Below, piece by piece: positions 47,101 through 58,140 of a stretch of DNA of 64,000 nucleotides (within the stretch, counting starts at the first letter, position 1; the number at the start of each line of letters is the position of its first letter). Location of the stretch: contig OY744607.1 in assembly GCA_963556255.1 (NCBI GenBank), positions 39,917,390 to 39,981,389 on the forward strand, read 5' to 3'. The stretch is from Allolobophora icterica. Lineage: Eukaryota > Annelida > Clitellata > Crassiclitellata > Lumbricidae. A model generated the notes under the pieces. That model worked only from the letters and a program-made list of their open reading frames with translations. It was not told the DNA's origin and did no database searches. Made by a program: the position numbers and the translations under genes.

Positions 47101-50100
47101 CGACTGTTGAATAGTCATTAAGTACTTCTCTAGGTGCTTCCTGTGATCCGGCCACGTCATCGAGTGTACTGCCAGGTCACTATGTGAGGGAGTGATGATA
47201 CCTAGGGCCAAAAGTTCGCGGGTCTGCTTCTCCATCTCCGGTTTGAGCAGTTCCGGCACCTTATAGGCTCGCAAACTCTTCGGCCTGAACTCCGCGCTAA
47301 CAGTGATTGTGTGTTCTAGGACGGGACAGAAACCTGGTTTGTCCGAGAACACATCTGGAAACCTGTCTAACAGACTAAACAGCTGTTTCCGCTCGGGTAC
47401 CGTTAAGTGTGCAACGGCAATAGGGTCTACTTGTGCACTGGGCCTTGTCTGCCTCGTGACGAAGCTACCCCCCGTTTCCCCGTGACCGAAGTCTTCGTCC
47501 TTCTCGAACAGAATGGAGCAATTGTTAATCAATGCTTGCTGTATTCTTTCGTTATATTTGCGAATCCGATTTGCGTGTAGTAAGCGGCTTTTGCCCCCTA
47601 TTTCCACGATGTATGTGTAGGGCGATTTCACCTGAGCGATGATGGCCGGGCCTTGCCATTGGCCCTCCTTCTTTGCTCCTCGCGCTTCCGATGATTGGAT
47701 GATGACTTTGTCTATTCTCTCTTTAGGTAAGCACAGTTGTTTTACAGAATGCCCAGCTATTTTGTCTTTATGAAAGGGCAAATTGTCTTCAGTGAAGAAG
47801 CTCTTCGCCCCAATTTTCCCGTGGGCCAAGAATGGTGCTAGTGTCGAACATTGTGCTTGTTCAGCCGCCATCTTGTTTCTGCCTACTATTGTGTCTTCCT
47901 TGGGTGGGGGTGGTATCTCCGGATTGAAGAATGGCTCTTCATTATCCGTTTCTTCGGGACCGATTTCTCCTACACTCCCACTGTCTGCTTGAGCGACCGT
48001 GAAGTAATCCTCGCCTATCAGCGTCCTAAGTCCCTCTACCTCCTCCCCTCTCTCCTCTTCCTCACTCGTCTCAGTCCTTGCGACCGCCTGCGCTTCTGAA
48101 ATTTGATCTATTTCAGGAGCGCTGGCCGCGTGACTCGAATGCAACGCTGTCTCGCGCAGCAAGTAGGCTGTAGTGGGCGTGATAATTAACGGTTCATTAA
48201 GGTCTTTAATGAGTGCCGCCCATATCCGAACATCAGGGGCGTAATTTACCTCCCCCTCCCTGTCCTCGCCGGCCTGAGACCCCTTTAGTCTCAGCCGCAC
48301 CACGTCCACAATCATTGATTGACCGTTCAGCCCCTTCACCTCTATCTGCTTGACCACAGGTAGGTTGAGCGGCCTGATTAGTTCTGCTCGCGCACAATTG
48401 TATTCGGCCCCGCTATCTATTAGAGACGATGTCACAGGGAGCCCTGTAATATACACTTTCATGTACTCTCTTACATAAGTCTCCTCCACGTCAATGCAAT
48501 CCGGGTTTGTCGGCAATGCATGCTGTTCTATCTCTTGTATCAATGGTGGCCCGTCTTGTCGCGTCTCGCTTTGTCTGTCTGCCTGTCTGCCTTGAGCTCT
48601 GGTCACGGTTGGCTGGACCGCACACGCGCTCACCTGCTTGCTTTTAGTTTGTTTGTTCTTCGAACACAGTTTAGCTCTGTGGTCTGGAGAAAAGCATAGG
48701 AAACAAAGGCCACGCTTTCTAATCTCGTCGGGGGTTGGACGTCCGTCTGTCCTGTTATTTGTCTGTGTCCCTCCCGGTCGGTCAGTCCACGTGTCCGTCT
48801 GTTTCTCCTCCTGAAGCCTTAATTTCTCTGCTTCCTCTTTCTCTTCTCTCCTCTGCTTCTCCTCCTGAAGCCTGAGCTTCTCAGCCTGCTTTTCCTCTAG
48901 CATTCTGAGTCTCTCTGTTTCCTCCTTTTCTTCTCTCCTCCGTTTCTCCTCCTGAAGCCTTAATTTCTCTGCTTCTTCTTTCTCTTCTCTCCTCCGTTTC
49001 TCATCAAGAAGCCATAGTCTCTCCTCCTGCATCTCCCTAAGCAGCCTGCTCTCCTTCTCAAGCAGCCTGATCTTCTCAGCATGCTTCTCCCCAAGGAGCC
49101 TCAGTCTCTCTTCTTTCTCTTGTCGTCTCCTCTCTCTCTCTTCTTCGATCCTTCTCTGCCTTTCCTCCTTCTCTTCCTCTCTCCTCTCCGCTCTCTCCTC
49201 AAGCAGCCTGAGTCTCCGTTCCGCTTCCTCTCCTTCTTCTTTCCTCAGTTCCTCCGTTTCCTCTTTCTCTTCACTTCTCTGCCTTTCTTCTTCCTCTTCT
49301 AGTCTCCTCTCTCTCTCTTCTTCGATCCTTCTCTGCCTTTCCTCCTCCTCTTCTTTTCTCCTCTCCACTCTCTCCGCTTCCCTTCTCTCGTATTTTAATT
49401 GTTCGAGCCCGACTAGCTGCCTCAGCCTTGTCGAGCGAATACTGTTCTCTAGGCTACCTATGCTTACTCCCTCACTTACTTCTGGCGGTGTCTCCCGTCC
49501 AGAAACAATTATTTCGGCGCTAGCCTCTCGGAGCTGGTTCATATTCATGGAATTCAATTCCTTCTCTCCTAGTCCCATCTTTCTCAGATATGCGACTAGT
49601 CTGTGATGGGGCGTGTTCTGCACCCGGATTCTTTTCTCTACCGACAACTTATCCATCTTCTAACAGTCCGCTCACTAATAGAAAAAGATAAGTAAGTTAG
49701 AGGAGAGTCACCGTTGGTCAGAAATCAAAGAAAACAACGTCCTAAAATTCTACCACAAATACAACAAGAACAGAACTGAGCAAAAGGAGCTACGCAAAAG
49801 CCTCGGCTATTCGCACACCAATCCTCATCCAGACCTCAACCGCAACCTCACAGATTACCACGACTACCAGTAAGGACTTACCCTCTGATACGTCGAGCGT
49901 GTTCCGTCTTTTGGTATCTTGGTTGATCCGCTGTCCTCCGTTGCCACTCCCGTCCGTCGTTGCTAGCGATGGTCGGTCGTCCGTTGGCGCTCTTGTTCCT
50001 CGTCCTTGCCTGTTGCTGTCGGTTCCTTCGAGTCCTTCGTCTTCGGAGTCCGGCACTCGATTTCTCCAGTTGCGAAGGGTTGTATTCGCCGCTGGTCCCG

Positions 50101-53100
50101 ATCTGTTGAGATTCCTCTTTTCCGTTTCCGGTTCCGCTTTTCGTCGTGACGTCTTCAGTTGAAAACCCTGTCGACTGCGCCAATGTCGCAATCGGAGGTT
50201 TCCCGTCGATTGTTTGCCGTGTGTTGATGTCGACCCTCGATTGCTTGTTCTTTTACTTGCACTTTTATTTAACGTGCCTAACTTTTCTATAGAAGATTCA
50301 CGACGAACTTTGTTTAATTAATAAATGAATTTAATTAATTAAACAAATATATGTACACTAACTCTACGGGAACTTCCGCGTAGTATTAAAGCGTTTAGAT
50401 ATTAAATCGGACTATCTCAAATGTTGCTTCGTACAGCCTAACTACAGATCGTTCTTTCGCGTCAGTCTCTGAATCTGACGGACTAATACTCTGCCGCCGC
50501 CGCTGGTCGCTCCTCTCGATGTTGTTCGCTCGACCGATGTTCACGCGTCGCCTTCGTCAGCAGTACAAGTCCCGTGTTCTCCGTTCCCTTCTGTTAAGTA
50601 GGAACTCCAGCGTGCATCAGTCAGCCCCCCTCCCCACGTCAAGCTATCGTCAATTAGTGTCAGATTGCTCCTCGATACGCGGGTCGTCGCTCGCCTGCAG
50701 CGCGGGCGGTGTCTGGTTACACCATAGCCGCGAGGTGTCCTATTACACCTTGGCTGTGTGGTGTCCGATTACACCTGGGCCTCGCTGCCTTCATTGTTGC
50801 CCAAGTGGAGACTGGCTTTTCGTCCGTCATCACCCTATCTCGACCGGCAACGACGCTTACATCATAATGATGATGCCATCTCGTCGTTGTTGTCGATCTC
50901 CTCACGCGACAGTGGTGAGGGGAAAAAAGACGGGGTCGACCAAGGAAGAAATGGATGGATGAGATTCACGATGTAACTGGCATGAATCTGGAAGCACTAA
51001 GGGACCTGACTTCGAATAGGAAGCAATGGAGAATGTGTGTCATGGCGATCGCTAGAGCTCCAGGAGTTGACAGCACAAGGTGACAAGGTGATTGGGGGAT
51101 TCATGTGATCAACCTCATCACCTGTCACTGTTCATCTCTTCGATGCTAGGTGGCCCAGGAACTCCATCCGAACATGGCATCTACTATCAGCTCTAGATGG
51201 GAATCCATCGGTTGGCCTCTCCATGTCTGCGGGAGCTCACCAGTGGGCACTCCTCTACTTATCTGAGCACTGTTTGCTTATTGATTAACTTTTGTTATTC
51301 AAGACCTAACATCGTTTAGGCACAGGAAAAGCTTTTCTGAAGTACTTAAAAGGCGTTATAGCAAGTACATGTACAAGCATACATACAACTATTCGATAAT
51401 TGATGTGCTACACATACAGAAGCACAGAGAAAGAGATAGAGGAACTGATAGTTCACCTGGTGCTCGTCCGTCCATGTCTTTCATACATTCAATATACTTC
51501 CTAGCAAGGACTTTATACAATTCATCTTTATCTGTTTCATTACCAAATTCAACCAGAGCTAAAAAGATACAAAAAGTCAAAATAAATACCACCATACTAA
51601 AACCTGAAAATATTCCATTGGGTAAGCGTGATAGTCTAGGTGTTAGTGTGCTGGACTGTAGCCCAGAGGTCGAGTGTTCAAATTTCTGCCAGATCTCTTG
51701 GTTTGAGATTTCTGCACCACCTAGCCAGTTCAGCTATAAGTACACTGACCGTCCACTGTCAGTGGAAAAACCAGGTGGCTAGAGAGAGGGCTAGGCACCC
51801 GCCCTCATGCCAAGGCTATGAAAAATGAAGTCGCTAATGCTCCATATCCATGAGATAGAGTACAGGACTGCAGGTATAACGTTTAGGACTGCAGGAACTG
51901 CCATTCTATTCTAACAAATTCACTGAACATAATTAGTTGAGAGTTGTGCTTCTAGAAGACAGGCTACAGAGATAAGTATTTTAAAAACATGGGACTGTAA
52001 CCCTGTCATAACCAACACCACAGAATCAGAAGAGCGGAAACAGCGAATTCCTGAGCCTTGCACTTGTCAAGACATTATTACACATAGTTCAAATGATGTT
52101 CAGCATACCGTCAGCAGTTGCTAGGTGCATCACCGTGTCATCAGATACAATCCATTCTCTTCCTAAAGTTTAAAAACACAAAATCATCAACTCATTTACA
52201 CAAATGCAGATGTAAATTTGAGAGCCCTGTGTTGTTGCATGCATTAAATCCAAGTATGATAAACTTCACATTTAGATGTAAGAAACATTTCTGTTCATAT
52301 GTCTTCATCTCTATCACGTTTAGATGACTTGAAATGTTACCATTGATGATATCCACACTTTAGGCTTTCAAATGTAAATCTACCGGTACAGGTTTTCAAT
52401 AGCAACCGTACGACCTTGACGCTATTCATTTTTCAATGATTGGGTGCCGTCCTTCACCAATGCTGCTTGCCTGAATGAATGCCACGCCATTTAAGGTCCC
52501 CGTGTATGGACAGTGCTGGCCCGAAATTCAAAATCTCTTAAATGAGCCACCATCGGTATGTAAACTGGCAAGAACATGCACAAAGGCACATGCGCTCTTA
52601 GCAATGTAGCTATGTGCACGTGCACTTTATCAGAATAGCATTCAACCAGACAGATAAAACAGACTCCCTTTACTTCCAATTGAATACTAATTGATATTAA
52701 TTGATCTGTTTTCTGTTAAAATTTTACACTGAATTATTAGATGTAATTATTTGAATTATTATTACAGTTTATTATGCGAAGTAATAAAATTTAAGGTTAT
52801 GGTTATGACTGTAGTAAAATAGTACTCACCTGTTAAATGAAGATCCTTCAGACCACCCATCCCTTCTAACTCCTGGTGAATGCTGGGCCCATCAGTGTTG
52901 AATTCCCAGTGACCATTATGATATCCCAAGGCATCACCAACTCCACTCAGCCACATAGATGCCACATACAATTCTTCTCTTGTTGGAACATGCTCATCTT
53001 TTGATTCTTCCATCCCTAAACCCGATTTCACAGGATATACCGATTTTTGTTTAATATTCCGATTCTTCTTATGTACTGAAGCCATTTCGTCAGGTCGTTG

Positions 53101-53229
53101 TTTGTATTGGTCTTTCTCACTCATGTCTTCGTCATCCAATGAGTCGTTAAAAGCAGAATCACAGTCCTTTTCTTTTCCACCACCATCTGTCCCGTCACAT
53201 ACCGCTTCGACTTTCCCTTCTGCTTTCAT
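36979..53229 (-). CDS. ADPRH: ADP-ribosylarginine hydrolase, copy B (ten exons, complete)
   Basis: ARH1-family enzyme that releases ADP-ribose from arginine in proteins. Minus-strand exons: 53229-52830, 52162-52109, 51558-51457, 43570-43501, 42618-42562, 41936-41815, 40152-40047, 38837-38664, 38118-37965, 37068-36979. All have AG acceptors and GT donors, and phases agree; the sum is 1329 nt (442 codons plus stop). Key motifs: [16 protein letters not shown], metal-binding SDDT (exon 2), GRAPG (exon 3), [15 protein letters not shown] (exon 5), [14 protein letters not shown] (exon 6), [13 protein letters not shown] (exon 8), [17 protein letters not shown] with the second acidic metal site (exon 9), ending KETRL. 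A charged N-terminal extension of about 84 residues precedes the domain; human ARH1 (357 residues) lacks it. The exon 8 donor (GTCTGT) is weak. Intron 3 is 7.9 kb because of a LINE plus an LTR element. Confidence 0.95.
37697..37784. repeat. (ATGT)n with a palindromic AT-rich core
   Basis: GTATGT repeats surround a palindrome centred near 37729 (ACGCATATATAAATG against its inverse). It lies in intron 9 of gene copy B. Confidence 0.85.
39505..39725. repeat. Minisatellite of about 85 bp, 2.5-3 copies
   Basis: TTCAACACTTGCC.GGGCCAATGAAAGTAA and GCATTGGCCCCATGTCTAAG recur, each unit with slight changes. It lies in intron 7 of gene copy B. Confidence 0.8.
40492..41494 (-). mobile_element. piggyBac element remnant with transposase C-terminal piece
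   Basis: Ends CCCTTTGAACCC and, inverted, GCCTTTGAACCC. TTAA flanks both sides (40488-40491 and 41495-41498), the piggyBac target. On the minus strand 41077-40792 encodes a cysteine-containing tail ([38 protein letters not shown]) like the C-terminal zinc-binding domain of piggyBac transposases. The catalytic core is absent. It lies in intron 6 of gene B. Confidence 0.8.
42700..42878. mobile_element. 179-bp MITE of the GGGGCGTAAC family (reverse orientation)
   Basis: Starts CATAGGTGTAATTTGTGG, ends AAAGTTACGCCTCTG. TCCTCCAC flanks both sides (42692-42699 and 42879-42886). The target is the second, decoy copy of the exon 5 splice-acceptor unit, which in copy A became the 52-bp minisatellite. 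Confidence 0.9.
43860..44140 (+). mobile_element. LINE 3' end with (TTA)n tail
   Basis: TGTGCATTACAGACTGGCACTACAG, AAGTTACTAA, then about 16 TTA units (44092-44140). Similar ends (TGATGCCTTGTG, ACAGAAGTTACTAA or CTATAGAAGTT) occur at 4737, 38597, 39350 and 44573. Copy A lacks this block. Confidence 0.55.
45465..46192 (-). repeat. 3' LTR of the second Gmr1-like element
   Basis: 728 bp; pairs with 50184-50911. Confidence 0.95.
46384..49656 (-). CDS. Internally deleted Gag-Pol, 1090 aa, reverse transcriptase and integrase cores missing
   Basis: One open frame from the ATG at 49656. Residues 1-90 align with the Gag N-terminus of the first element. About 90-290 is an arginine/glutamate coiled coil with repeated [14 protein letters not shown] units. 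The CCHC knuckle [14 protein letters not shown] is near 313 and the protease DSGAEYNCA near 413. The frame then passes from the integrase zinc region (KERIDKVI, near 47712) straight to the integrase end (GQWQGP), and from early reverse transcriptase (GIITPSHS) straight to the residues after the active site (DLAVHS, near 47180). The thumb and RNase H follow complete ([33 protein letters not shown]). The Gag core is also absent. All three losses keep frame, so it cannot self-mobilise but is still translatable. Confidence 0.92.
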   Translation of the reverse strand: MDKLSVEKRIRVQNTPHHRLVAYLRKMGLGEKELNSMNMNQLREASAEIIVSGRETPPEVSEGVSIGSLENSIRSTRLRQLVGLEQLKYERREAERVERRKEEEEERQRRIEEERERRLEEEEERQRSEEKEETEELRKEEGEEAERRLRLLEERAERREEEKEERQRRIEEERERRRQEKEERLRLLGEKHAEKIRLLEKESRLLREMQEERLWLLDEKRRREEKEEAEKLRLQEEKRRREEKEETERLRMLEEKQAEKLRLQEEKQRREEKEEAEKLRLQEEKQTDTWTDRPGGTQTNNRTDGRPTPDEIRKRGLCFLCFSPDHRAKLCSKNKQTKSKQVSACAVQPTVTRAQGRQADRQSETRQDGPPLIQEIEQHALPTNPDCIDVEETYVREYMKVYITGLPVTSSLIDSGAEYNCARAELIRPLNLPVVKQIEVKGLNGQSMIVDVVRLRLKGSQAGEDREGEVNYAPDVRIWAALIKDLNEPLIITPTTAYLLRETALHSSHAASAPEIDQISEAQAVARTETSEEEERGEEVEGLRTLIGEDYFTVAQADSGSVGEIGPEETDNEEPFFNPEIPPPPKEDTIVGRNKMAAEQAQCSTLAPFLAHGKIGAKSFFTEDNLPFHKDKIAGHSVKQLCLPKERIDKVIIQSSEARGAKKEGQWQGPAIIAQVKSPYTYIVEIGGKSRLLHANRIRKYNERIQQALINNCSILFEKDEDFGHGETGGSFVTRQTRPSAQVDPIAVAHLTVPERKQLFSLLDRFPDVFSDKPGFCPVLEHTITVSAEFRPKSLRAYKVPELLKPEMEKQTRELLALGIITPSHSDLAVHSMTWPDHRKHLEKYLMTIQQSGLTLNIKKSSFARRQTTFVGHLIGSGSIEPDPMKIAGLGKIPQPESKKDIRRLMGFFSYFRNFIPNLAETARILIDWTQKSVHVKIPWGADHQKALDKLTHDLNNTVCLQTIDYGREFGLSTDASDEAVGCCLFQIQDDGTERPICFASSKLDATQARWSTVEREAYAVIFALKKFRNWIFMSRTTLYSDHNPLTFLTASTPTSAKLARWALALQDFDIAFKYRPGALNIPADLLSRL
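50184..50911 (-). repeat. 5' LTR of the second Gmr1-like element
   Basis: 728 bp; pairs with 45465-46192. The apparent frames starting at 45800 and 50519 are the same LTR sequence and not genes. Confidence 0.95.
51615..51855 (+). mobile_element. tRNA-derived SINE, full-length form
   Basis: Head TAGTCTAGGTGTTAGTGTGC and then TGGACTGTAG (A-box-like), GGTCGAGTGTTCAAATTTC (B-box-like), a body with GTACACTGACCGTCCACTG and a 3' part AAAATGAAGTCGCTAATGC. Related copies are at 5836, 14165 and 34825. Confidence 0.8.
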
Positions 53230-53329
53230 TTAAAAAATTTGTAAGAAATCACAAATCCAGCCAATCATCATTCTAATACATCAACACATCTACATGTATA
53301 CAATGTACCACCATGCATAGATACAATAG

Positions 53330-53450
53330 GTGAATAGCCCCTGCTGAATGGAACAAACTGCCCGATTATATTCGCAAATCCTCAACACCACTGACTTTCA
53401 AAACTAACCTTAAAACTTATCTTTTTAAAATGTACTATGATTAGACTTTC
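53330..53450 (+). mobile_element. LINE C-terminal fragment
   Basis: Frame APAEWNKLPDYIRKSS, LTFKTNLKTYLFKMYYD, then a stop: the usual end of LINE reverse transcriptases, lying about 100 bp upstream of gene B exon 1. Confidence 0.65.
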
Positions 53451-53488
53451 TACAGTTATGCGCTTTCATGCAATTTCTTATTTTGTTT

Positions 53489-54625
53489 AATCAATCAATC
53501 AATCAATATTCGTTTGTCTGGAAACCACAAAATCTTATAAGTGTCAATGTACAAATTTTTTCAATAATGTCGGGTTATGGTTAACCAGGAGACCAGAATG
53601 AGCCAAAAACCCCACTAGCCAGGCCACCTGAGTATATCATACCAAAGTGGGTGAAGCCGACGTGAAAATAGTCAAACAGTGACCTGGTAGTAACAAGGAA
53701 TATTTATAATAACAGGGATAGAATAAAGAAAACAAAACCCAAACTTAATTACAACTTAACTAATGACTCTGCACCAAGCTGTAATATTTGTAGCCAGCAA
53801 TTTTTAGTCAAGGTCTCAAATGTAGGAATGTAACGGTAATTTCCTTTTAAATAGCCCTAGGTTAGGTTGAGGCGGATTGGCAAGGGGATGTCATTCTGTA
53901 TTCGAGCCTCAGCATAACGTATCAAGAAAAGCTGAGTATTTGTGTGGACGTAAGGTACATGATAACAGTATACATTCCTAGTTTGATGTGAGTGAATCTC
54001 CAAGTTTAGGGAGAAGAACTTATGATATACTGATCGTAGGAGACCGTGGCCATAGCAATACATGAATACCCACGTTTTAATGCATTTTATTTGGTCAATT
54101 TTCAGCAGTTTAAGTTCTGTGAATTTCTTATCAGTACGAGACTCAAAGGGTAATTTGGCAATATAACGGATAGCCCGTTTTTGAAGAATAACTAATTTGT
54201 AAAAGCTTGATTTTTATGTGGAAGCCCACACAATATTACAATATGATACATAAGGGTAGATTAGGGTGTAGTAAACCTTTAACCAGATAGGGGTGGCAAT
54301 AACCAGGCAGTTCTTGAGAGTACACCAAGATTCTTAGCTATTTTATTTGAAATGTTCCATATGTGATCTTTCCAGGATAGCTGCTGGTCAATGCAAACTC
54401 CCAGAAATTTAGTCGAAGTGACCTGTGCTAATTGGGTTCCCATTATGGTTACTTTTGCATAGTCCTCAGGGAGGTTCCTCTTATAGGAATTAAATATAAT
54501 GTAATTAGTTTTGTCACGGTTGAGAGTTAGTTTATTTGGTCGAAACCATTCTGCTATTCTCAAAAGTTCAGAGTGAGTCGATAGAGGAATGGGAATAGAA
54601 CACATTGGTATATAGGACCTAATGT
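53489..54625 (-). mobile_element. Degenerate LINE with (TTGA)n tail
   Basis: The minus-strand 3' end at 53489-53508 is (TTGA)n. 54605-54279 encodes WFRPNKLTLNRDKTNYIIF, STKFLGVCIDQQLSWKDHI and NKIAKNLGVLSR. Downstream frames are broken by several stops. No duplication was identified. Confidence 0.75.
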
Positions 54626-54689
54626 AGATTATGTAGTTTAGGCAAATGTAGATTATGTAGTTAAGGCATGCTACAAATGCTAGATTAAT

Positions 54690-54845
54690 ATTATTATTAT
54701 AAATGCATCTATCGCTCGAAATATGTATGTGTACGCACGTTTGAATGCATACGTGAATCTACATATGTAAGCACTGATGTTTATGCATGTAAATACATGC
54801 GCTTATGAATCTACATATGTAGCTAGCAGTAATTGATGAATGTAT
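54690..54845. repeat. Continuation of the A/B segmental duplication
   Basis: ATACGTGAATCTACAT, TGTTTATGCATG, AAATACATGC and TATGAATCTACATA match 8780-8900 in the same order. LINE insertions explain the larger spacing from gene B. Confidence 0.65.
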
Positions 54846-57829
54846 ATCAATCTCATCTGCTATCATCCCATGTCTCAGCCTATCACAATCCACCATAATA
54901 GCTCATCTGCCTCCTTCCCTCTATTGTCTCCCAGCAACCAGACTTTCTACACACAGTTGTTTTGAAAAATCCTTCTGCCTAGATGTAGTACTTGTGAATA
55001 ATACTTGTGAATAAGTACTTGTGAATAAGTACTTGTGAATACGGACTTATGAAAATCTATTCACGTACGTTACAGGTATATTAGACACATGAATGAATAC
55101 ATGAATGTATATGTATCCAGAAATGTATATGTGCAATTGCGCATGCATAAATGTATGACTGAACGAATGTAATAGTGCGACCAACTGTGCATGTATGTAT
55201 CACCATACCTTTTCACTATTCAAACTATGAACTGTATTGATGAGTTACATAGGACCTCTTACTACTGGTATTCAGAGGTGCTCCCAGTATGACAGTCACA
55301 CAGAAACAAGTGGGCTTGAGACAGGACGACGTCTTAGCATATAGCATAGTCCAATCTAAGGCAAACTGCAATAGATTTATTTCTGAACTTGCTGTGCAGA
55401 AAGTCTTTCTGGATTAATTCATATTGTCGGACAATATTTTTACAGTGCAGACAGCCATAAAAAACTGCAGCACTGCTGTGCAGCTTAGAGGGAAAATAGT
55501 CACTAATGACCAGGTATAAAAGCTACACTGCTATCAGCTGACAAATCATCCTTATTAGACTTCAAGAAAAATCCGAGAAATGAAATAATTATGCAGCAAA
55601 CATACCAGTAAATTCTTAATAAATTCGTACAAAACACATAAAATGAAACAAAAATACAAGTAAAAATTCTTCAGGAAAAGAAATACTCGGTGAAATAACA
55701 ACAAATATGCACTTAAAATTTTCAACAATGTAACAAACAAAAAATTATAAAAGCACCCAAAAAATCAGCTAATTGAAAATTTAACATTACAGCTTATAGA
55801 CCAAAGAATTACCATATTGTCACAGAAACAAAGATCACGCAACAGACCTCAAAACAGTAATGAAAAGAAATCAACAAAAGAACAATCAACAGATCACAAT
55901 ACAGAATAAAATTTCACAAGCATACCAATATATAACATTAGTAGAACTGGAACACCTGAAGAAAAGACCACACCACTAACACAGCTCAACTAAAAATACA
56001 ATAGATTACATTTGTAAAATCTGCAAGTCTCATCTCAACTTACCACAAGCACATACTGCTCACGTAACTACACACAAAAGAATGTCACAGCAGCCATTAG
56101 AAATGAGGATACATACATACTTTAATTTACTCATTCAGAAATGGCAAAATGTGTAAACAAAATTTTGCATGGCTTAATTTGTGGTACATAGCAATTGGAA
56201 ATAAGCCATTCTTTTTATCACAGCGTCAAAATTTAAAGCATGCGGTGGCTTGGCACTATGCATAGGGCACTGAGCAATATCAAGCATAGTTAATATGCAT
56301 GTCTTATGTATGTGTCCAAGCACTTATATAGAGCATTTTAAGTTAGCTCACAAAGGTACTGAAACACAGTTCTAAATAGGAGCATCGTAAGATAAATTGA
56401 GAATGCTTCTTGAACTGTCCACGTGGAAAAGTTCTAATTTTCAGTATGTGTAGCACAAGTAGTCCGATGGTGACCATACATGGAATACCAGGCCACCTGT
56501 GCCAACACAGCCCCCCATACTTTTGGAGTCAATGTGCAAAGCACAAACTAACATTGGCAGGCTAACAAACTGTCCCATTGATGGATTGCTGTAGCTGCAT
56601 TTGTGCTTCAGACAGAAGATCCTTCAAACTCTGTGGTCACATTTCTTGGGAATTTCTATACAGCCATATAAACAAATGACGCACGAAATAAACACACAAT
56701 TACCTTACAGCAGTTTATCTGACCGTATCTTACCTAACCTTAGTTTACTTCAGGTTACCTTCAATAAACTTAACTTACCTTACCTTAGTTTACCAATACC
56801 TAACCTAACATCACCTTGTGCAATGTCCTATATTCGTGCCTGAAACTAGTTTTGAAAGATGTTTCAGCTACGCATCAAGACCCAGACCTTTCAACAAATA
56901 CTCACTCGCAAAGTAAGCAGATGCCAAACAAACAAGGAGTATCAGGATCAAACCAACGCATACAGTCACACCTAAAACAAAAAAACACATCTAACACCTG
57001 AAATACTATGAAATTGTCTGAATTGCAAAATATATGTACACCATTCATATCAAACGACCTTAAAAGGCACAATATATAAAAACAGGTTCGTATTTAAAAA
57101 CACATTTCATGCAATGCTATATGTATGTTTTATTGTACATTTTTATAGATGTATATAATATGTATGCATGCATGTACATTTGTATCTGATCTTATATACA
57201 GTGCCTTCAAAGAACCCCACCGATGCCTATCCTGCTAAAATTACAAGTATTTTGAAAATATTTAAGCTGTTTACATGGCAACAACACTGAACATGAAGAC
57301 ATCTGCTATCAATGCATGGTAATCCTCAAGCACAGGAACATGCCATTTTCTGAACTTTCTAGTTCGCTGAGCACTGCTTACCCCCTGAAGAACATTTGTT
57401 CCTAATGAACACTTGATATCACTTAGGTTAGCGTAGAAAGAACCTCAGGTTAGCTTCTCTGGAAAAGGTGCTATACAAAATTGGAATCAAATTTACAAAA
57501 TTACAGTTACAAAGACTATAGATATTTTCCCAGCAGAAAAGCAAACTCACACAAGGAAATCAAAGAATTACAAAGTCAGATCAACTGAAACACTTCTCAC
57601 GAATGGCTTCGAGACTTTCTCACTGCCTGCTTACGAAGACTGACTACTCAGACCCTCTTTCACTTTTGATTTGAATGCAAAGATAAGTCTATATTACTGA
57701 CCGTCATAGACCTGAAAATTACATCAGTCATATTATAAATTATAAAATCATTAGTCGATATGAAAAATTCCTTAAATTCTTATCTGTGCTATTCGTCACT
57801 TTGCCGAATGAAATAAAAGATCAAACTAT
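54846..57829. other. No gene or element recognised
   Basis: AT-rich unique-looking sequence. Short features only: TACTTGTGAATA repeated four times at 54985-55045, and a TTACCTTAC/AACCTTAG-rich stretch at 56690-56820. No reading frame has any family signature. Confidence 0.4.
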
Positions 57830-58140
57830 AATGAACCATGCACCTGAACGGTGGTTAGTAACAAACGATCAAACTGCAGTTCTGAGTATGCACTTCATCT
57901 AAGCAGCTTTGAAATCCAAGGAAAACTTGTATCGTTTATTGGGGCTGTCATCCCTCGCTCACTTACCTACTCCACTATAATTAACCATGCACTTGAACAG
58001 TGGTCTTGAACCGTGGTTAGTAACAAACGATCAAACTGCAGTTCTAAGCATGCACTTGATCTAAGCAGCTTTGCCAATCCAAGGTAAACTTGCTTCTTTA
58101 TTAGGGTTGTCATCCCTTGCTCACATCCCTACTCCCTCCC
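57830..58140. repeat. Tandem duplication of about 145 bp
   Basis: GGTTAGTAACAAACGATC, AAACTGCAGTTCT, CATCTAAGCAGCTTTG and GTCATCCCT.GCTCAC occur twice (57850-57980 and 58010-58130), with about 10 percent difference by eye. Confidence 0.85.

Larger units (their letters stand above)
45465..50911 (-). mobile_element. Non-autonomous Gmr1-like LTR element with internal deletions
   Basis: Two 728-bp LTRs (45465-46192 and 50184-50911; TGTCGC..GCGACA) differ in at least one base (45829 region against 50556 region) but are otherwise alike by eye. The duplication GTGGT is at 45460-45464 and 50912-50916. Read on the minus strand, TGGCGCAGTCGACAGGG after the 5' LTR is the likely primer-binding site, and GGGAAGGGAGG before the 3' LTR the polypurine tract. 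It interrupts the RTE-like LINE. Confidence 0.93.
44724..51090 (+). mobile_element. RTE-like LINE, 5'-truncated, split by an LTR element
   Basis: The reverse-transcriptase half begins at the truncation point with [18 protein letters not shown], then [43 protein letters not shown] and [14 protein letters not shown]. It breaks at 45464 where the LTR element inserted and resumes at 50917 ([35 protein letters not shown], stop near 51083). One base is out of frame near the break. ATTGGGGGATTCA flanks the LINE (44711-44723 and 51091-51103). The class is judged from similarity to endonuclease-reverse transcriptases of RTE elements. Copy A lacks it near 5165. Confidence 0.85.

Noticed and set aside
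56690..56830. Possible repeat of TTACCTTAC
   Set aside because: Short and irregular; compositional bias only.
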